Source: Lysobacter luteus (GTDB taxonomy: Bacteria > Pseudomonadota > Gammaproteobacteria > Xanthomonadales > Xanthomonadaceae). From it: a stretch of 64,000 bases of DNA. Below are positions 1-10,953 of this stretch, piece by piece. The notes under the pieces are model-generated. The model did not search any database. It was not told the DNA's origin and worked only from the letters and a program-made list of their open reading frames with translations. A program made the position numbers and the translations under genes. The stretch's first letter is position 1. Each line of letters begins with the position of its first letter. The stretch covers positions 1,664,001-1,728,000 of the forward strand of contig NZ_OU015430.1 in NCBI RefSeq assembly GCF_907164845.1, written 5' to 3'.

Positions 1-354
1 GTCGACGTCCGCCGGCGGGTTCTCGCGCAACAGGTTCTCGATGCGCTCGCCACGATCGAACGAATCGTCGTAGTGGAAATGCAGCTCCGGCACATGGCGG
101 AGCTTGACCGCCTTGCCAAGCTCGTAACGCAGGGGCTTCACGAGTCCCTTGAGGCCCTTCATCGCCTCGGCCGCGCGTTCGGGTTGCAGCGCCACCACGA
201 ACACCTTGGCGTGGGCCAGGTCACGGGTGACCTCGACATCGGACACGCTGATCGAGGGCAGGCCATGCTCGCGCACGGCGTCGTGCACGAGGGCGCCCAG
301 CTCGCGGCGGAGCTGGGCGGAAACGCGGTCGGTGCGATGGAAGGTCTTGGGCAT
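1..354 (-). CDS. rbfA: Ribosome-binding factor A (partial, C-terminus cut by window edge)
   Basis: The ATG lies at 352-354 and the frame stays open to base 1, giving 118 residues; the usual length is about 120-135, so only the extreme C-terminus is missing. The protein begins MPKTFHRTDRVSAQLRREL and carries the RbfA signature region near HVPELHFHYDDSFDRG. RbfA is a KH-fold protein that binds the 30S subunit and helps mature the 5' end of 16S rRNA, notably in the cold. It starts 5 bases after the infB stop, so it should be the last gene of the rimP-nusA-infB-rbfA unit. Identification rests on sequence similarity and on the conserved order. Confidence 0.93.
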   Translation of the reverse strand, partial: MPKTFHRTDRVSAQLRRELGALVHDAVREHGLPSISVSDVEVTRDLAHAKVFVVALQPERAAEAMKGLKGLVKPLRYELGKAVKLRHVPELHFHYDDSFDRGERIENLLRENPPADVD

Positions 355-359
355 GTCGA

Positions 360-2930
360 TTACAGCGTGCGCTGGACCTCGACGCGCTCGAAGCACTCGA
401 TCTGGTCGCCCGGCTTGACGTCGTTGTACTGCTTCACGCCGATGCCACACTCGGTGTTGACCCGGACCTCGTCGACGTTCTCCTTGAAGCGGCGCAGCGA
501 TTCCAGCTCGCCCTCGAAGATGACGGTGTTGTCGCGCAGGACGCGGATCGGCTTGTTCCGCTTGACCACGCCCTCGACCACCATGCAGCCGGCGACCGCG
601 CCGAACTTGGAGCTGCGGAACACGTCGCGGACCTCGGCGGTGCCGATGATGTCCTCGCGGATTTCCACGCCCAGGATGCCCGATGCCACCTGCTTCACCT
701 GGTCGATCACGTCATAGATGATCGAGAAGTAGCGCAGGTCGACGCCGTTGGTCTCGATGACCTTGCGCGCGGACGCGTCGGCACGGACGTTGAAGCCGAT
801 GATGGTGGCCTTGGAGGTCGACGCCAGCTGCGCGTCGGACTCGGTGATGCCGCCCACGCCCGAGCCGATGACGTTGATCCGGATCGCCTCGGTCGACAGC
901 GCGGTGAGCGCTTCCTTCAGCGCCTGCACCGAACCCTGCACGTCGGCCTTGATGATCAGCGGCAGGCTGAGCTGGCCTTCGCCGGTGCCCAGCTGCGCCA
1001 TGATGTCCTCCATCCGGTTGCCGCCCTGCGCAACCAGGCGCGACTCGCGGCGCTTGGCGTCACGCTGCTGGGCGACGTCCTTGGCCAGGCGCTCGTCCTC
1101 GACCACGACGAAATCGTCGCCGGCGTCGGGCACGCCCGACAGGCCCAGGACCTGCACCGGGATGGACGGACCGGCCGACTCGACCTGCGAACCGGTCTCG
1201 TCGAACAGTGCACGCACGCGGCCAAACTGCACGCCGCACACGAGGTAGTCGCCCTTCTTGAGCTCGCCCTGCTGGACCAGCACGGTCGCGACCGGGCCGC
1301 GGCCCTTGTCGAGTGCTGATTCGATCACCACGCCGCTCGCGCGGCCCTCGGACACGGCCTGCAGCTCGAGGACCTCGGCCTGCAGCGAGATGGCATCCAG
1401 CAGCCCGTCGACGTTCTGGCCGGTCTTGGCCGACAGCTCGACGAACTGGGTGTCGCCACCGAACTCCTCGGCCACGACTTCGTGCTCGAGCAATTCGTTC
1501 TTGACCTTCTGCGGGTCGGCGTCGGACTTGTCGATCTTGTTGACCGCGATGATCAGCGGCACGCCGGCGGCCTTGGCGTGTTGCACCGCCTCGATGGTCT
1601 GCGGCTTGACACCGTCATCGGCTGCGACCACCAGCACCACGATGTCGGTGAGCTTCGCGCCGCGGGCACGCATCGACGAGAACGCCGCGTGGCCCGGGGT
1701 GTCGAGGAAGCTGATGACGCCCTTGCCGGTTTCGACGTGGTACGCACCGATGTGCTGGGTGATCCCACCGGCCTCGCCCGTGGCAACCTTGGTGCGGCGG
1801 ATGTAATCCAGCAGCGAGGTCTTGCCGTGGTCGACGTGGCCCATGATGGTAACGACCGGCGGACGCGCGACCTTGTCGCCCTCGACGCTCTCGACGTGGG
1901 CAAGCAGCTCGTTCTCTACGTCGGACGCATCGGCTCGCACCACGTTGTGGCCGAGCTCCTCGGTCACCAGCGCGGCGGTGTCATGGTCGATGCTCTGGGT
2001 GATGGTGGCCATCACGCCCATCTTGAACAGGGCCTTGACCACCTCACCGCCCTTGAGCGCCATCTTCTGCGCCAGGTCGGCCACGGTGATGGTCTCGCCG
2101 ATGGCGACGTCGCGCACGATCGGCGCGGTCGGCCGGGTGAAGCCGGTGCCCGAGCGTGCCTGGTCGGCGTGGCGGCGCGGCTTGGCGCGGCCACGGGTGC
2201 TGCTGGTGCGGCGCGCACGGTCGGAGGCGCTCAGGTGCATCTGGCCGGCGAAGCGCTTGGTACGGTCGTCGTCCTCCACGCCGGCGGTCATTACATGCGA
2301 ACCGCGGGTCTTGTGGCGCGCCGTGCGGTCGTCGGTACGGGCCGGGGCCGGCTTCGGGTGGCCGTGGCCATGAGTGGCGGCCGGCTTGGCGGCGCCCTCT
2401 TCCTCGGCGACGGTCCCAGCCTCGGCGGCCGCGGCCACCTCGGCCTTGAGGCGCTCGGCCTCTTCGGCAGCCCGCTTCGCGGCCTCGGCTTCTTCCGCGC
2501 GGCGGCGGTCGGCCTCGGCCAGCGCCTGCTGCTCGGCGAGGTTGCGCTGTTTGGATTCCTCCAGCTTGCGCAGGATCTCCGCCCGCTCGTCGGTCGGCGC
2601 GGGCTGGTCGGCATCAGGACGGACAACGGTCACCTTCTTGCGCACCAGGACATCGACCGTCGCGCGGCTCTTGCCGCCACCGACCGTCAGCTCCTGCTTC
2701 CGGCTGCGGCTCAGGGTGATCTTCTTGGGGGCTGCGTCCTCGACGGCCGACTTGTCGGCCTTGCCGTGGGTGCGACGCAGGAAGCCGAGCAGCTTGACCT
2801 TCTCGGTGCTGGAGACGGCCTGGTCGGGATCGCTGAAGGGCATGCCGGCCTCGGCCAGCTGCTCCAGCAATTTCTCGACCGGCGTATTAACCAGCGTGGC
2901 CAGCTTGCGGATGGTGGTTTGCTGCGACAT
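360..2930 (-). CDS. infB: Translation initiation factor IF-2
   Basis: This 856-residue GTPase places fMet-tRNA on the 30S subunit and promotes subunit joining. It has an IF2 N-terminal domain (about 1-52), a charged Ala/Glu/Lys/Arg-rich linker (about 110-260), a second IF2_N-like segment (about 283-335), then the G domain with G1 GHVDHGKT (364-371), G3 DTPGH (410-414) and G4 NKID (464-467), followed by the beta-barrel and C-terminal tRNA-binding domains. Length is close to the E. coli long form (890). It follows nusA after a 120-base gap that holds an 8-bp stem-loop, and precedes rbfA by 5 bases. No internal disruption is visible. Confidence 0.98.
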   Translation of the reverse strand: MSQQTTIRKLATLVNTPVEKLLEQLAEAGMPFSDPDQAVSSTEKVKLLGFLRRTHGKADKSAVEDAAPKKITLSRSRKQELTVGGGKSRATVDVLVRKKVTVVRPDADQPAPTDERAEILRKLEESKQRNLAEQQALAEADRRRAEEAEAAKRAAEEAERLKAEVAAAAEAGTVAEEEGAAKPAATHGHGHPKPAPARTDDRTARHKTRGSHVMTAGVEDDDRTKRFAGQMHLSASDRARRTSSTRGRAKPRRHADQARSGTGFTRPTAPIVRDVAIGETITVADLAQKMALKGGEVVKALFKMGVMATITQSIDHDTAALVTEELGHNVVRADASDVENELLAHVESVEGDKVARPPVVTIMGHVDHGKTSLLDYIRRTKVATGEAGGITQHIGAYHVETGKGVISFLDTPGHAAFSSMRARGAKLTDIVVLVVAADDGVKPQTIEAVQHAKAAGVPLIIAVNKIDKSDADPQKVKNELLEHEVVAEEFGGDTQFVELSAKTGQNVDGLLDAISLQAEVLELQAVSEGRASGVVIESALDKGRGPVATVLVQQGELKKGDYLVCGVQFGRVRALFDETGSQVESAGPSIPVQVLGLSGVPDAGDDFVVVEDERLAKDVAQQRDAKRRESRLVAQGGNRMEDIMAQLGTGEGQLSLPLIIKADVQGSVQALKEALTALSTEAIRINVIGSGVGGITESDAQLASTSKATIIGFNVRADASARKVIETNGVDLRYFSIIYDVIDQVKQVASGILGVEIREDIIGTAEVRDVFRSSKFGAVAGCMVVEGVVKRNKPIRVLRDNTVIFEGELESLRRFKENVDEVRVNTECGIGVKQYNDVKPGDQIECFERVEVQRTL

Positions 2931-2949
2931 TCGGTTTCCGTGTCCTGTG

Positions 2950-2970
2950 GCGCGGGGACCTGCCCCGCGC
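2950..2970 (-). other. Perfect GC-rich stem-loop in the nusA-infB gap
   Basis: GCGCGGGG (2950-2957) and CCCCGCGC (2963-2970) form a perfect 8-bp stem with a 5-base loop, 20 bases upstream of the infB ATG. There is no T-run after it on the minus strand, so it is not a classical terminator. It could be an mRNA processing or stability site, or it could affect infB translation. A TAGAAT hexamer (minus strand, 2982-2987) just upstream of it could be a weak internal -10 element. Confidence 0.5.
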
Positions 2971-3050
2971 GTGATCGTTCAATTCTAGCCCTGCTACCTC
3001 ATGGGTGCAGTCCCGTGTTCATGGCGAAATCGTCGGCATCGCGTGCGTCC

Positions 3051-4538
3051 TTACTCGAACCAGTGCTTGCGCGCTTCCATGATCAGCGCGGCGGCCCGGG
3101 CCTCGTCGACGCCCTCGATGTCTGTCAACTCGTCGGTGGCGAGGTCGGCCAGGTCGTCGCGGGTGACCACCCCGCGTGCCGCCAGCGCGAAGGCAAGCTC
3201 GTCGTCCATGCCTTCCAGCGTAAGCAGGTCCTCGGCCGGCTGGTGCTCGTCGAGCTCCTCCTCGGCCGCCAGCGCCTCGTTGAGCAGCGCGTCGCGGGCG
3301 CGGGCGCGCAGCTCTTCGACGATGTCCTCGTCAAAGCCCTCGACCGCCAGCAACTCGCCGACCGGCACGTAGGCGATTTCCTCTACCGTGCTGAAGCCCT
3401 CGGACACCAGGATGCCGGCGATCTCCTCGTCGACCTCCAGCTTGGCCTGGAACAGCTCGCGGGCGGCGGCCTGCTCGGCCTCCGACTTCGCGGTGACCTG
3501 GTCCTGCGTCATCACGTTGAGCTGCCAGCCCGACAGGCGGCTGGCCAGGCGCACGTTCTGGCCGCCCTTGCCGATCGCCTGGGCGAGACGGTCCTCGGCG
3601 ACCGCGAGGTCCATCGAGTGCTTCTCTTCGTCGACGATGATCGACTGCACCTCGGCCGGCGCCATCGCGTTGATCACGAACTGCGCGGGGTTGTCCGACC
3701 ACAGCACGATGTCGACGCGCTCGCCGTTGAGCTCGTTGGTCACCGCCTGCACGCGCGAACCGCGCATGCCGATGCAGGCGCCGATCGGATCGGTACGGTT
3801 GTCGTGGGCCAGCACCGCGATCTTGGCGCGGTCACCGGGGTCGCGGGCGCAGGCCTTGATCGAAACCAGCCCCTGGCCGACTTCCGGCACCTCGAGCTTG
3901 AACAGTTCCATCATGAATTCCGGCGCGGCGCGGCTGATGAACAGCTGCGGCCCGCGGGGCTCGGTGCGCACGTCGAACAGGAAGCCGCGGACGCGGTCGC
4001 CGGCGCGCAGCACGTCGCGCGGGATGCCCTTGTCCTTCGGGATGATCGCCTCGGCGTTGCCGCCCAGGTCGACGTAGATGTTGCCGCGCTCCACGCGCTT
4101 GACGATGCCGGTGACCAGCTCGCCGACGCGGTCCTTCCACTGGTCGACGACCTGGGCACGCTCGGCCTCGCGCACACGCTGCACGATGACCTGCTTGGCG
4201 GCCTGCGCGGCGATGCGCCCGAAGTCCGGGTTCTCGATCTGCTCTTCGATGAAGTCGCCGACCTCGACGCCCTCGACCTCGTCGACGGCGTCCATCAGGC
4301 GCACCTGGCGGTCAGGCGATTCCATCACCACGTCGTCGGCCACGACCTCCATCCGGCGGAAGGTCTCGTAGCTGCCGTCCTTCTGGTCGATGGCGACGCG
4401 CACGAGCACATCCTCGTCGTGGTAGCGCTTCTTGGCGGCGGACGCCAGCGCGGCCTCGATCGCCTCGAAGATCACCTCGCGCGGGACGCCCTTCTCGTTG
4501 GCGACTGCGTCCACGACCAGCAACAGTTCCTTGCTCAT
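3051..4538 (-). CDS. nusA: Transcription termination/antitermination factor NusA
   Basis: I start this at ATG 4538 (MSKELLLVVDAVANEKG), giving 495 residues, because a GGAG lies about 8 bases upstream and residues before it do not match the family; the frame itself is open further upstream inside rimP. NusA binds RNA polymerase and controls pausing, intrinsic termination and antitermination. Visible parts are the N-terminal RNAP-binding domain, an S1 domain (around GELVTGIVKRVERGNIYVDLGG), two KH domains (around GACIGMRGSRVQAV and AIGKGGQNVRLASRL), and two C-terminal acidic repeats ending in HWFE. The rimP stop is 4 bases upstream, so translation is probably coupled. Confidence 0.98.
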   Translation of the reverse strand: MSKELLLVVDAVANEKGVPREVIFEAIEAALASAAKKRYHDEDVLVRVAIDQKDGSYETFRRMEVVADDVVMESPDRQVRLMDAVDEVEGVEVGDFIEEQIENPDFGRIAAQAAKQVIVQRVREAERAQVVDQWKDRVGELVTGIVKRVERGNIYVDLGGNAEAIIPKDKGIPRDVLRAGDRVRGFLFDVRTEPRGPQLFISRAAPEFMMELFKLEVPEVGQGLVSIKACARDPGDRAKIAVLAHDNRTDPIGACIGMRGSRVQAVTNELNGERVDIVLWSDNPAQFVINAMAPAEVQSIIVDEEKHSMDLAVAEDRLAQAIGKGGQNVRLASRLSGWQLNVMTQDQVTAKSEAEQAAARELFQAKLEVDEEIAGILVSEGFSTVEEIAYVPVGELLAVEGFDEDIVEELRARARDALLNEALAAEEELDEHQPAEDLLTLEGMDDELAFALAARGVVTRDDLADLATDELTDIEGVDEARAAALIMEARKHWFE

Positions 4539-4542
4539 CTCG

Positions 4543-5139
4543 TCACTCCGCCGGGGTCGGCTTGTCGGCCGCCGGCTTGTTGGTTGGTTTGTCGGATTGG
4601 GTGGTGTCCTGGCGGCGCTTGCCACCGGGCTTGGTGGGGGCCAGCCCCAGCGCGGCCCAGTCCGGGACCAGACGCGCCTTGTCGATGTTGTCGACGGCGG
4701 TGGTGAACTCCGCGCCATCGACCAGGAAAGTGATCTGGTCGCCCTCGATGCGGGCGATCGAGCCGGTCAGGCGACGGCGTCCGTCCTGCGGCAGCTTGAG
4801 CGTGACCTTGGCGGTCTGCCCCGCGAAGCGCTCGAAATGGGCCCGCGTGAACAGCGGCCGGTCCAGACCGGGCGAAGAGACCTCGAGGGTGTAGTTTCCG
4901 CTGATCGGGTCCTCGACGTCGAGCTGGGCCGACACCTCGCGGCTGACCGCCTCGCAGTCCTCGATGCCGACCGCACGCGGCTCCCCGTCATCACCCGCCT
5001 CGCCGGCGGGAACGTCGATGTACAGGCGCACCAGCGCCCCGCCCGGTGCGGGCAGGTACTCGATGCCCAGCAGCTCGAGCCCGAGCGACTCGACGGTCGG
5101 GGCCAGCAGGCGGGAGATCTCGGTCGCTTTGTCCGTCAC
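4543..5139 (-). CDS. rimP: Ribosome maturation factor RimP
   Basis: The chosen start is GTG 5139 ([18 protein letters not shown]), 198 residues, because an AGGAG sits 9 bases upstream; the frame extends further with no family similarity. RimP binds free 30S subunits and is needed for efficient 30S maturation. The two-domain core (about 1-150) contains [24 protein letters not shown] and [16 protein letters not shown] Pro/Lys/Thr-rich tail of about 40 residues follows, longer than in E. coli RimP (about 150 residues). It is the first protein gene after the initiator tRNA, and its stop is 4 bases from the nusA start. Confidence 0.95.
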   Translation of the reverse strand: MTDKATEISRLLAPTVESLGLELLGIEYLPAPGGALVRLYIDVPAGEAGDDGEPRAVGIEDCEAVSREVSAQLDVEDPISGNYTLEVSSPGLDRPLFTRAHFERFAGQTAKVTLKLPQDGRRRLTGSIARIEGDQITFLVDGAEFTTAVDNIDKARLVPDWAALGLAPTKPGGKRRQDTTQSDKPTNKPAADKPTPAE

Positions 5140-5236
5140 GCGCTGGTACTCCTGCGGTTGCGACTGGCGGAGGTCCTGCGGACTGCGCGCTGAAGCGACG
5201 ACGGGTCCGAGGGGCGGAAGCACGGCCCGGGGGCCG

Positions 5237-5265
5237 GAAACAACAAAGGGCCCGAGGGCCCCTTG
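5237..5265 (-). terminator. Second terminator-like hairpin between tRNA-fMet and rimP
   Basis: On the minus strand CAAGGGGCCC pairs with GGGCCCTTTG (arms 5256-5265 and 5244-5253, one G-U pair, very short loop), followed by TTGTTTCCG. The T-run is interrupted, so termination may be partial. It lies about 100 bases upstream of the rimP GTG, where a leaky terminator could tune rimP-nusA-infB expression. Confidence 0.5.
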
Positions 5266-5286
5266 TCCATACCGCTGGATGTCGGT

Positions 5287-5311
5287 GCGACGCGTGAGCA
5301 GAACGCGTCGC
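5287..5311 (-). other. 8-bp stem-loop in the rimP leader
   Basis: GCGACGCG (5287-5294) and CGCGTCGC (5304-5311) are perfect inverted repeats around a 9-base loop. There is no T-run, so this is a structured leader element between the two terminator-like hairpins rather than a terminator. Its function is unknown. Confidence 0.45.
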
Positions 5312-5330
5312 CAAGCCCGAGCCGTTGGCT

Positions 5331-5357
5331 AAAAAAGAAAGCCTCGCGAAGAGGCTT
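5331..5357 (-). terminator. Intrinsic terminator after tRNA-fMet
   Basis: On the minus strand AAGCCTC-TTCGC-GAGGCTT (5339-5357) is followed by TCTTTTTT (5331-5338). This is a canonical intrinsic terminator about 18 bases after the CCA end of the tRNA. It would end the tRNA transcript, and read-through would feed rimP-nusA-infB. Confidence 0.85.
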
Positions 5358-5374
5358 CCTTGATCAGCCGAAGC

Positions 5375-5451
5375 TGGTAGCGGGGGCAGGATTTGAACCT
5401 GCGACCTTCGGGTTATGAGCCCGACGAGCTGCCAGACTGCTCCACCCCGCA
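5375..5451 (-). tRNA. Initiator tRNA-fMet(CAT)
   Basis: The 77-base cloverleaf has anticodon loop CTCATAA, an anticodon stem ending in three G-C pairs (TCGGG/CCCGA), TTCAAAT in the T loop and an encoded CCA. The G-C triplet and an unpaired position 1-72 are the hallmarks of initiator tRNA. Here the 1-72 pair is U-U instead of the C-A of E. coli. The gene sits between nuoN and rimP, the same place as metY in the E. coli nusA operon. A promoter is visible just upstream and a terminator just downstream. Confidence 0.95.
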
Positions 5452-5462
5452 TCAGGCCGTCC

Positions 5463-5491
5463 ATGATAGCGACGGACTTGAAACTCCGCAA
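5463..5491 (-). promoter_or_regulatory. Putative promoter of tRNA-fMet (and rimP operon)
   Basis: Minus strand: -35 TTGCGG (5486-5491), exactly 17 bases, -10 TATCAT (5463-5468), then a GC-rich discriminator (GGACGG) before the tRNA 5' end at 5451, which would be about 11 bases past the -10. A GC-rich discriminator is typical of promoters under stringent control; that last point is inference. Confidence 0.6.
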
Positions 5492-5498
5492 GCCTTAA

Positions 5499-5515
5499 CA
5501 GGGATTATTTCCCTG
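5499..5515 (-). other. Small stem-loop between nuoN and tRNA-fMet
   Basis: CAGGGA (5499-5504) and TCCCTG (5510-5515) form a 6-bp stem with a TTATT/AATAA loop, about 20 bases after the nuoN stop. The following TTAAGG gives only a weak T-run, so it could be a poor terminator or a processing site at the end of the nuo transcript. Confidence 0.35.
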
Positions 5516-5535
5516 CGGCCTGCACTTCCTTCGCC

Positions 5536-6978
5536 TCAGCCGGCGAAGGCGCGCTGGCACCACGCCATGATCGGGCTCCACGCCAGGCCCAGTGCAAGCA
5601 GCGCCACCGCATTGACCCCGAACACGATGCGCATCGGCCGGTTGCCGCTGGGTGCCGGCATCGTGCCTTGGGGCTCGTCGAAGTACATGGCCTTGACCAC
5701 GTACAGGTAGTAGTACGCGCCCACCACCGCGAACACGATGCCGACGATCGCCAGCCACAGCATGTCGCCCTCGATCGCCGCCTGCAGTACCGCAAGCTTG
5801 GCCCAGAAGCCGAGGAACGGCGGGACGCCGGCCAGCGACACCATCGTGATCAGGATCATGCCCGCCAGCCACGGGCTGCGCGCGTTGAGGCCCTTGTAGT
5901 CGTCGATCCGATCGGCTTCGAAACCGCGGCTGGACATCACCACGATCGCGCCGAACGCGGCCGCTGCCATGATGGCGTAGCTGATCGCATAGAACATCGC
6001 GGCGGCGAAGCCATCCACCCCGCCCCCGGCAAAGCCCAGGAACAGGAAGCCGACGTGGGAGATAGTCGAGTACGCCAGCATGCGCTTGAAGTTGGTCTGC
6101 ACCAGCGCGCCGAGGTTGCCGAAGGCGAGCGAAAGCACGGCCAGCCCGGCCAGCATCAGGCGCCAGTGGTCGTCCAGCGGACCCAGGCCGACTTCAAGCA
6201 GTCGGTAGGTCATGCCGAAGGTCGCCAGCTTCGGCGCCGAACCGATGAACAGCGTAATCGGGGTCGGTGCGCCGTGGTAGACGTCGGGCAACCACATGTG
6301 GAACGGCGCGGCACCGAATTTGAACGCGATGCCGGCCACCATGAACGCAACGCCGGTCACCAGCATGGTCGAAGCGCCGGAAGCCTGGGCCGCGGCCGAA
6401 ATCTCGGTGAGGTCCAGCGTGCCCGTCGAACCGTAGACCAGCGACAGGCCGTACAGCAGCAGGCCGGATGCCAGCGCGCCCAGCACGAAGTACTTGATGC
6501 CCGCCTCGGAGGCCAACGGGCTGTCGCGGTCCAGCGCGACCAGCGCGTAGGAGCACAGCGCGAGCATCTCCAGGCCGACGTAAACCATCACCAGCGAGCC
6601 GGCTGACACCAGCAGCATCATGCCGAGCGTGGCGAACAGCATGAGCACCGACACCTCGCCCTGGTACAGCCCACGCTCGCGCAGGTACGGCCAGAGGTAG
6701 ACCATCGCCAGCGCACCGATACCGGCGATGGAGATCTTCAGCACGTCGGCCGCGGTATCGCGCACGAACATGCCGCCCAGTACGTCGCCGTGTCCGCCGA
6801 CACCGCTGGCAATCAGCGCGACCACCACCACCAGCAGCGCGATCGACGACAGGTGCGTGACCACCCGTCGGCCCGCGGGCAGGAACAGGTCGAGCATCAG
6901 CAGCGCGAAGGCGCCACAGACCAGCACCAGCTCGGGCAGCAGTGGCATCAACTCGGCAGCGGAACGTACTGCAATCAT
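5536..6978 (-). CDS. nuoN: NADH-quinone oxidoreductase subunit N
   Basis: I prefer ATG 6978 (MIAVRSAAELMPLLPELV), 480 residues; a TTG six bases earlier is possible. NuoN is one of the three antiporter-like proton-pumping subunits (L, M, N) in the membrane arm of complex I. The sequence is hydrophobic with about 14 membrane segments and the Mrp-type core region (for example FKFGAAPFHMWLPDVYHGAPTP read in pieces, with the buried Lys and the HMW motif) and TNFKRMLAYSTISHVGF. It is the last gene of the nuoA-N operon, 48 bases after nuoM. Confidence 0.97.
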   Translation of the reverse strand: MIAVRSAAELMPLLPELVLVCGAFALLMLDLFLPAGRRVVTHLSSIALLVVVVALIASGVGGHGDVLGGMFVRDTAADVLKISIAGIGALAMVYLWPYLRERGLYQGEVSVLMLFATLGMMLLVSAGSLVMVYVGLEMLALCSYALVALDRDSPLASEAGIKYFVLGALASGLLLYGLSLVYGSTGTLDLTEISAAAQASGASTMLVTGVAFMVAGIAFKFGAAPFHMWLPDVYHGAPTPITLFIGSAPKLATFGMTYRLLEVGLGPLDDHWRLMLAGLAVLSLAFGNLGALVQTNFKRMLAYSTISHVGFLFLGFAGGGVDGFAAAMFYAISYAIMAAAAFGAIVVMSSRGFEADRIDDYKGLNARSPWLAGMILITMVSLAGVPPFLGFWAKLAVLQAAIEGDMLWLAIVGIVFAVVGAYYYLYVVKAMYFDEPQGTMPAPSGNRPMRIVFGVNAVALLALGLAWSPIMAWCQRAFAG

Positions 6979-7026
6979 GGGCAAATCTCTGAAGGGTCGG
7001 CGTGGTGCGCCGAACCGGGTCCGGGT

Positions 7027-8553
7027 TTACAGCTTGGAGGCCGCGATCTGCATCGCGAGGTTGGCGATCGACGGTTCCATCAGGTCGGTCAACGGCTTGG
7101 GCCACACGCCCACCAGCAGCGTGCCGATGGCGAACACACCGAGCACGGTCCACTCGCGGCCGTCGATGTCCTTGAGGCTGGCGACGTTGTCGTTTGCCAC
7201 TGGGCCCCACAACACGCGCTTGACCAGCCACAGCGTGTAACCGGCGCCGATGATCAACGTCAGCGCCGCGAAGAAGGCAACCAGCGGATGCTGCTGGAAG
7301 CTCGCCATGATCACCATGAACTCGCCGACGAAGCCGGACGTGCCCGGCAGGCCGGAGTTGGCCATCGCGAACAGCACGTAGAACAGCGCAAACCAGCGCA
7401 TCGGCGTGGCGACGCCGCCGTAGTCGGAGATCCGGCGCGTATGCATGCGGTCGTACAGCACCCCGATGCAGGTAAACATCGCGCCCGAGATGAAGCCGTG
7501 GCTGATCATCTGGACCATCGCGCCCTGCAGGCCGAGCCGCGCGCCGTCGAGGTTGCCGTGGTCGCGCACCAGCGCGAACGCGATGAACACACCCAGCGTC
7601 ACGAACCCCATGTGCGACACGGACGAATACGCAACCAGCTTCTTCATGTCGTCCTGTGCCAGCGCGACCAGGCCCACGTAGACGATGGCCACCAGGCTCG
7701 CGGCCACCACCAGCCAGGCCCACTCGGCACCGGCGTCGGGAACGATCGGCAGGATGAAGCGCAGGAACCCGTAGCCACCGATCTTCAGCATGATCGCGGC
7801 CAGGACGACCGAACCGGCGGTGGGCGCCTCGACGTGTGCGTCGGGCAGCCAGGTGTGGACCGGGAACATCGGTACCTTCACGGCGAACGCGATCAGGAAC
7901 CCGAAGAAGATCCACATCTGCTCAGTGGCGGTGAGCGGGAGTGCGTACATGTCGGCCAGTTGCCAGCTGCCACCCTTCATGAAGAGGTAGATCAACGCGA
8001 CCAGCATGAACAACGAGCCGAGGAAGGTGTACAGGAAGAACTTGATCGATGCGTACACCCGGCGCGGGCCGCCCCAGACGCCGATGATGATGAACATCGG
8101 GATCAGCATGCACTCGAAGAACACGTAGAACAGCATCGCGTCCAGCGAGGCGAAGACGCCGACCATCAGGCCCTCGAGGATCAGGAAGGCCGCGTAGTAC
8201 TGGCTGACCCGCTTGTCGACGTTCCAGGCCCCGATCAGCACCAGCAGCGAGGTCAGCGTGGTGAGTCCGATCAACGCGACCGAAATGCCGTCAGCGCCCA
8301 GGTGGTAGCGGATGTCGAAGGCCGGGATCCAGGCGTGGTTCTCCACGAACTGCATCGCAGGGGTGGCCAGGTCCAGCCCGGTGAACAGCGGCACCGTCAG
8401 CAACAGGGTCAGCGCCGCCACGCCGGTGGCGAACCACCGCGCGGGGTTGGCGCGGCCGTTGCCGAACGCGAGGGTAAGGAAGCCACCGATGATCGGCAGC
8501 CAGATCAGCAGGCTCAGCAAGGGCAGCGTGCTTGTAGCAGGCACAGGGGTCAC
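7027..8553 (-). CDS. nuoM: NADH-quinone oxidoreductase subunit M
   Basis: The start is GTG 8553 with AAGGA seven bases upstream; 508 residues. NuoM is the second antiporter-like membrane subunit of complex I. Recognisable parts are FECMLIPMFIIIGVWGG (with the conserved Glu of the fifth helix), FPVHTWLPDAHVEAPTAGS and DDMKKLVAYSSVSHMGF, in a protein of about 14 transmembrane helices. It lies 13 bases after the nuoL stop, consistent with a single operon. Confidence 0.98.
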   Translation of the reverse strand: MTPVPATSTLPLLSLLIWLPIIGGFLTLAFGNGRANPARWFATGVAALTLLLTVPLFTGLDLATPAMQFVENHAWIPAFDIRYHLGADGISVALIGLTTLTSLLVLIGAWNVDKRVSQYYAAFLILEGLMVGVFASLDAMLFYVFFECMLIPMFIIIGVWGGPRRVYASIKFFLYTFLGSLFMLVALIYLFMKGGSWQLADMYALPLTATEQMWIFFGFLIAFAVKVPMFPVHTWLPDAHVEAPTAGSVVLAAIMLKIGGYGFLRFILPIVPDAGAEWAWLVVAASLVAIVYVGLVALAQDDMKKLVAYSSVSHMGFVTLGVFIAFALVRDHGNLDGARLGLQGAMVQMISHGFISGAMFTCIGVLYDRMHTRRISDYGGVATPMRWFALFYVLFAMANSGLPGTSGFVGEFMVIMASFQQHPLVAFFAALTLIIGAGYTLWLVKRVLWGPVANDNVASLKDIDGREWTVLGVFAIGTLLVGVWPKPLTDLMEPSIANLAMQIAASKL

Positions 8554-8566
8554 GTCGCGGTCCTTG

Positions 8567-10630
<2,064 letters not shown>

Positions 10631-10635
10631 CCGGC

Positions 10636-10953
10636 TCAGCCCTTCATCGTGTCGATTTCGGCGACGTTGATCGTGCGCCGGTTGCGGAACAGCGTGACGA
10701 GGATCGCCAGGCCAATGGCAGCCTCGGCGGCGGCGACGGTCAGGATGAAGAACACGAACACCTGGCCGGCCGGGTCGCCGAACTGCCGCGAGAACGTCAC
10801 GAAGTTGATGTTGACTGCGAGCAGCAACAGCTCCAGGCACATCAGCAGGACGATGACGTTCTTGCGGTTGATGAAGATGCCGGCAACGCTGATGCAGAAC
10901 AGCGCGGCGCCGAGCATGAGGAAGTGGCCCGGGGTCAGGTCAAACAGGGTCAC
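10636..10953 (-). CDS. nuoK: NADH-quinone oxidoreductase subunit K
   Basis: The 105-residue, three-helix subunit starts with GTG at 10951-10953, overlapping the TGA of nuoJ (GTGA). It begins [19 protein letters not shown] and holds the conserved membrane glutamates in [10 protein letters not shown] and [10 protein letters not shown] that line the proton path near the quinone module. It is of normal family length, and the overlap points to coupled translation. Confidence 0.97.
   Translation of the reverse strand: MTLFDLTPGHFLMLGAALFCISVAGIFINRKNVIVLLMCLELLLLAVNINFVTFSRQFGDPAGQVFVFFILTVAAAEAAIGLAILVTLFRNRRTINVAEIDTMKG

Noticed and set aside
1482-4706. 1074-codon open frame on the plus strand
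   Set aside because: It runs antisense through infB and nusA, has no recognisable domain and the skewed His/Asp/Leu/Val/Arg composition of a shadow frame in GC-rich DNA.
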